Shown here piece after piece: positions 5,657 through 7,388 of a stretch of 7,388 nt of DNA. The translations under genes and the position numbers were made by a program. Position 1 is the stretch's first letter. Each line of letters starts with the position of its first letter. The stretch covers positions 1 to 7,388 of the forward strand of contig JANWYL010000156.1 of the NCBI GenBank assembly GCA_025056955.1. Direction: 5' to 3'. The notes under the pieces were generated by a model. It was not told the origin of the DNA. It was given only the letters and a program-made list of their open reading frames with translations, and searched no databases. This DNA comes from Sandaracinaceae bacterium (GTDB lineage Bacteria > Myxococcota_A > Polyangia > Polyangiales > Sandaracinaceae).

Positions 5657-6707
5657 GCGCCGCCTGGCCTTTGTCGACTGGCTGCGCCTTGTGGCCTCAA
5701 TCCAGATGATTTTGGGCCATACGATCGAAGCCCTCCTTTCTGAGGCATGGCGCAAGGGCCGCCTTTTCGAATTGTGGACGCTCTGGCGCGGCCTGACTGC
5801 CCCTGCTTTTCTCTTTGCCAGCGGTTTTGCCTTTGCGCTTGCCGCCCGCCTCGACCGTCCAGGGCCTCCTTCTGGGCGCCTCCGCCGCCTCCGGCGCGGC
5901 CTTCTGCTCATCGCCTTGGGCACACTGCTCCACCTTGGCGATGTTCCTCACCGCATCGATATCTTGCAAACAATCGGCTTTATCCTCATTTTCTTTGAGC
6001 TTGTTGTCGCTTCGCTCCCCTCTCGCCGGGCACGCCTTTTGGTAAGCGCGATTTTGGGCTTGGGCGTGGCCATCGGAAGCGAAAGGCTTGACGCTTTGGT
6101 CAACGCCAAGGCCGCTCAAGGCTTGCTGCGCTTTGGGTTGAGCTGGGTCGATCCTGGCGGGCCGGCCCTCTTTCCCCTCTTTCCTTGGACGAGCTACGCC
6201 GCCTTGGGGCTTACCTTCTCCCTTTGGCTTGCACCCAATGGCCCAGAGAGCGAAACCCGCTCCCTCCCTTTGCGCCTTGGAGTCATCGCCATCGCTTTGG
6301 CCTTCTTTTCCATGCTCGCTTGGAAGCTCTGGGGCCCCCCTTCGGCCCATTGGAGCGCAGCACCAAGCGTCATTTTTGGTCGCTTGAGTGGAGTCACCCT
6401 CCTTTGTGCCATATTTGCGCTTTTGAGCTCGCGTTGGCGCCTCCCTCCTTGGGCCGAGTTCCTCTCTGGGCAAAGCTTGAACCTTTACCTTGCCCACCTC
6501 ACCTTGATTTACGCTCCCTTCTTTGGCTGGGCTCGCCTTTGGGGCCCTTCGCTCTCGCTGGCCCAAAGCCTGCTCGCCTCTGTCCTCGCCTTGGCCCTAA
6601 GCGCCGCCTGGCCTTTTCTCCTCCAACGTCTCTTTTTGCCCCTTGGCCCCTTCAATCGAAAATTCATGCGCCTGAATGAGCCACCCTTGCGTTCGGGCAG
6701 AAATTAA
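5637..6707 (+). CDS. Multi-pass membrane acyltransferase, HGSNAT/DUF1624-like
   Basis: A 356-residue inner-membrane protein with roughly nine to ten hydrophobic helices, resembling the heparan-alpha-glucosaminide N-acetyltransferase catalytic family (DUF1624) and, more loosely, acyltransferase-3 proteins. Such proteins move acyl groups across the membrane onto sugars. Seen: N-terminal FVDWLRLVASIQMILGH with D14, R17 and likely catalytic H28; APAFLFASGFAFALA at 55-69; HRIDILQTIGF near 105-115; PWTSYAALG near 183; YLAHLTLIY with H287. Start is uncertain: ATG 5637 puts the first helix near residue 10 and overlaps the kinase by 20 bases; ATG 5625 and GTG 5580 are possible longer starts. None has a clear ribosome binding site, which fits translational coupling to the kinase. 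Substrate unknown; a role tied to the kinase is not shown. Confidence 0.75.
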   Translation: MLLPPSKRRLAFVDWLRLVASIQMILGHTIEALLSEAWRKGRLFELWTLWRGLTAPAFLFASGFAFALAARLDRPGPPSGRLRRLRRGLLLIALGTLLHLGDVPHRIDILQTIGFILIFFELVVASLPSRRARLLVSAILGLGVAIGSERLDALVNAKAAQGLLRFGLSWVDPGGPALFPLFPWTSYAALGLTFSLWLAPNGPESETRSLPLRLGVIAIALAFFSMLAWKLWGPPSAHWSAAPSVIFGRLSGVTLLCAIFALLSSRWRLPPWAEFLSGQSLNLYLAHLTLIYAPFFGWARLWGPSLSLAQSLLASVLALALSAAWPFLLQRLFLPLGPFNRKFMRLNEPPLRSGRN

Positions 6708-6718
6708 ACTGCCACGCC

Positions 6719-6749
6719 TTCTCGCCACAGGAGGCCGGGGTTGCGAGAA
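6719..6749 (+). terminator. Weak hairpin after the acyltransferase gene
   Basis: TTCTCGC (6719-6725) and GCGAGAA (6743-6749) form a 7-base-pair stem with a 17-base loop, 12 bases past the stop codon. No T run follows, so it is at best a weak or factor-assisted terminator, or a message-stabilising hairpin. Confidence 0.25.
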
Positions 6750-6866
6750 ACGGGCCTTTGTCCACGAAGCGCGCGGTGCTCATGGCCCAAAACCCAAAAA
6801 GACCCCCATTTGCCATGCGCAAGGCCCCCTAGAGGCGCTGGATTGTGGAACAAGCGCTCGCCTTTT

Positions 6867-6882
6867 CGCGTTAACGCGTTAA
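6867..6882. promoter_or_regulatory. Tandem CGCGTTAA forming two overlapping palindromes
   Basis: The 8-mer CGCGTTAA occurs twice back to back. This creates two perfect 12-base palindromes, 6867-6878 (CGCGTTAACGCG) and 6871-6882 (TTAACGCGTTAA). It lies 51 bases before the moxR ATG, a place where an operator would act. No regulator is identified. Confidence 0.4.
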
Positions 6883-6933
6883 AGAGTACGGGCTTGCTTT
6901 TACGCCTTGGGCCATTTTTTGTGAGTCGGAAAC

Positions 6934-7388
6934 ATGTACACGGACGTCCGCGCCATCAATGATTTGGTTCAACGGGAAAGCGCTCTTTTCGATTCAATCC
7001 AAGAAGAAGTGCGCAAGGTGATCGTCGGCCAAGAAGCGATGATCGAGCGCATCTTGATCGGCCTTCTCACGGGAGGCCATGTTCTCCTCGAAGGTGTCCC
7101 AGGCCTTGCCAAAACCCTCACCGTCCGAACCATTTGTGATGCGATCGATGCGAAATTTTCGCGCATTCAATTCACCCCTGACATGTTGCCAGGAGATGTG
7201 ATCGGAACGGTGATTTACAACCAGCAACGGGGAGAATTTTACGCCAAAAAGGGGCCGATTTTCGCAAACCTGGTATTGGCCGACGAGATCAACCGCGCCC
7301 CTGCCAAGGTTCAAAGCGCCCTTCTTGAGGCGATGCAAGAGCGGCAGGTGACGATTGGGGAATCGACCTTCGCCCTCGATCCCCTGTT
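6934..7388 (+). CDS. MoxR-family AAA+ ATPase, 3' end outside window
   Basis: The first 151 residues of a MoxR-type AAA+ ATPase, a family of chaperone-like ATPases often encoded with DUF58 and von Willebrand factor A proteins. Residues 24-50 carry the family's opening pattern with VIVGQEAMIERILIGLLTGGH. Walker A is GVPGLAKT at 54-61. Walker B LVLADEIN lies at 113-120 with D117 and E118, followed by the highly conserved NRAPAKVQSALLEAMQERQVTI. Sensor regions are beyond the edge. ATG 6934 gives the normal N-terminus; only a weak GGA is seen upstream as a ribosome binding site. It follows the kinase cluster in the same direction after a gap of 226 bases, so it may start a separate operon continuing to the right. 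Confidence 0.93.
   Translation, partial: MYTDVRAINDLVQRESALFDSIQEEVRKVIVGQEAMIERILIGLLTGGHVLLEGVPGLAKTLTVRTICDAIDAKFSRIQFTPDMLPGDVIGTVIYNQQRGEFYAKKGPIFANLVLADEINRAPAKVQSALLEAMQERQVTIGESTFALDPL

Larger units (their letters stand above)
6708..6933. other. Intergenic gap between acyltransferase and moxR
   Basis: No convincing gene is seen in the 226 bases; short open frames here have no homology I recognise and no ribosome binding sites. The stretch holds an inverted repeat just after the acyltransferase and the palindromic CGCGTTAA duplication before moxR. A promoter for moxR probably lies here, but I cannot point to clear -35 and -10 boxes. Confidence 0.6.

Noticed and set aside
5697..6566. 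A 289-codon minus-strand frame opposite the acyltransferase
   Set aside because: Its composition (Lys/Gly/Glu/Ala without hydrophobic core) is a mirror of the membrane-protein codons; no motif or ribosome binding site.
6676..6882. A 68-codon plus-strand frame across the gap before moxR
   Set aside because: It begins inside the acyltransferase gene, has no ribosome binding site and an unstructured mixed composition.
1..7388. CRISPR arrays, tRNA or rRNA genes, insertion sequences, transposase or integrase genes
   Set aside because: I looked for regularly spaced direct repeats, cloverleaf-like segments, terminal inverted repeats and mobile-element proteins and saw none.

Overview
The window looks like a chromosomal piece of a Gram-negative, GC-rich (judged by eye, not computed) bacterium. 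A Deltaproteobacteria/Myxococcota-type origin is the best guess. It rests on a PilB-type type IV pilus ATPase, a cysteine-rich multi-module lipoprotein, and a cluster with an FHA protein, a eukaryote-like Ser/Thr kinase and a MoxR ATPase. This is inference from gene style; there is no rRNA or other marker here. The genes strongly avoid the codons TTA, CTA and TCA, which produces long but meaningless antisense reading frames.

Left part, minus strand (1-3152). pilB (3152 to 1398) is transcribed leftwards. It is followed by about 375 bases with fragmentary coding signal, then by a lipoprotein gene that starts at GTG 1020 and runs off the left edge. The lipoprotein has a lipobox signal peptide and at least three copies of a strikingly regular ten-cysteine module. 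The stretch between the two genes holds short open frames interrupted only by TGA and may be a decayed gene, a recoded gene or chance.

Middle (3153-3260). A short divergent region separates pilB from the rightward cluster. It contains a 15-codon leader-like frame with a strong ribosome binding site, ending 4 bases before the FHA gene, and two similar -10-like sequences facing away from each other.

Right part, plus strand (3261-7388). A tightly packed set: a helical-repeat/FHA protein (3261-4448), a kinase with an N-terminal helical domain (4445-5656, ATGA overlap) and a multi-pass membrane acyltransferase (from about 5637, overlapping the kinase end). After a 226-base gap with an unusual overlapping palindrome comes a MoxR AAA+ ATPase cut by the right edge. 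The FHA protein (phosphothreonine reader) and the kinase (writer) are probably one signalling unit. The kinase is compact and atypical, with DFA instead of DFG, an activation segment almost free of Ser/Thr and a shortened C-lobe. Whether the acyltransferase, MoxR or PilB belong to the same pathway is not shown by the sequence.
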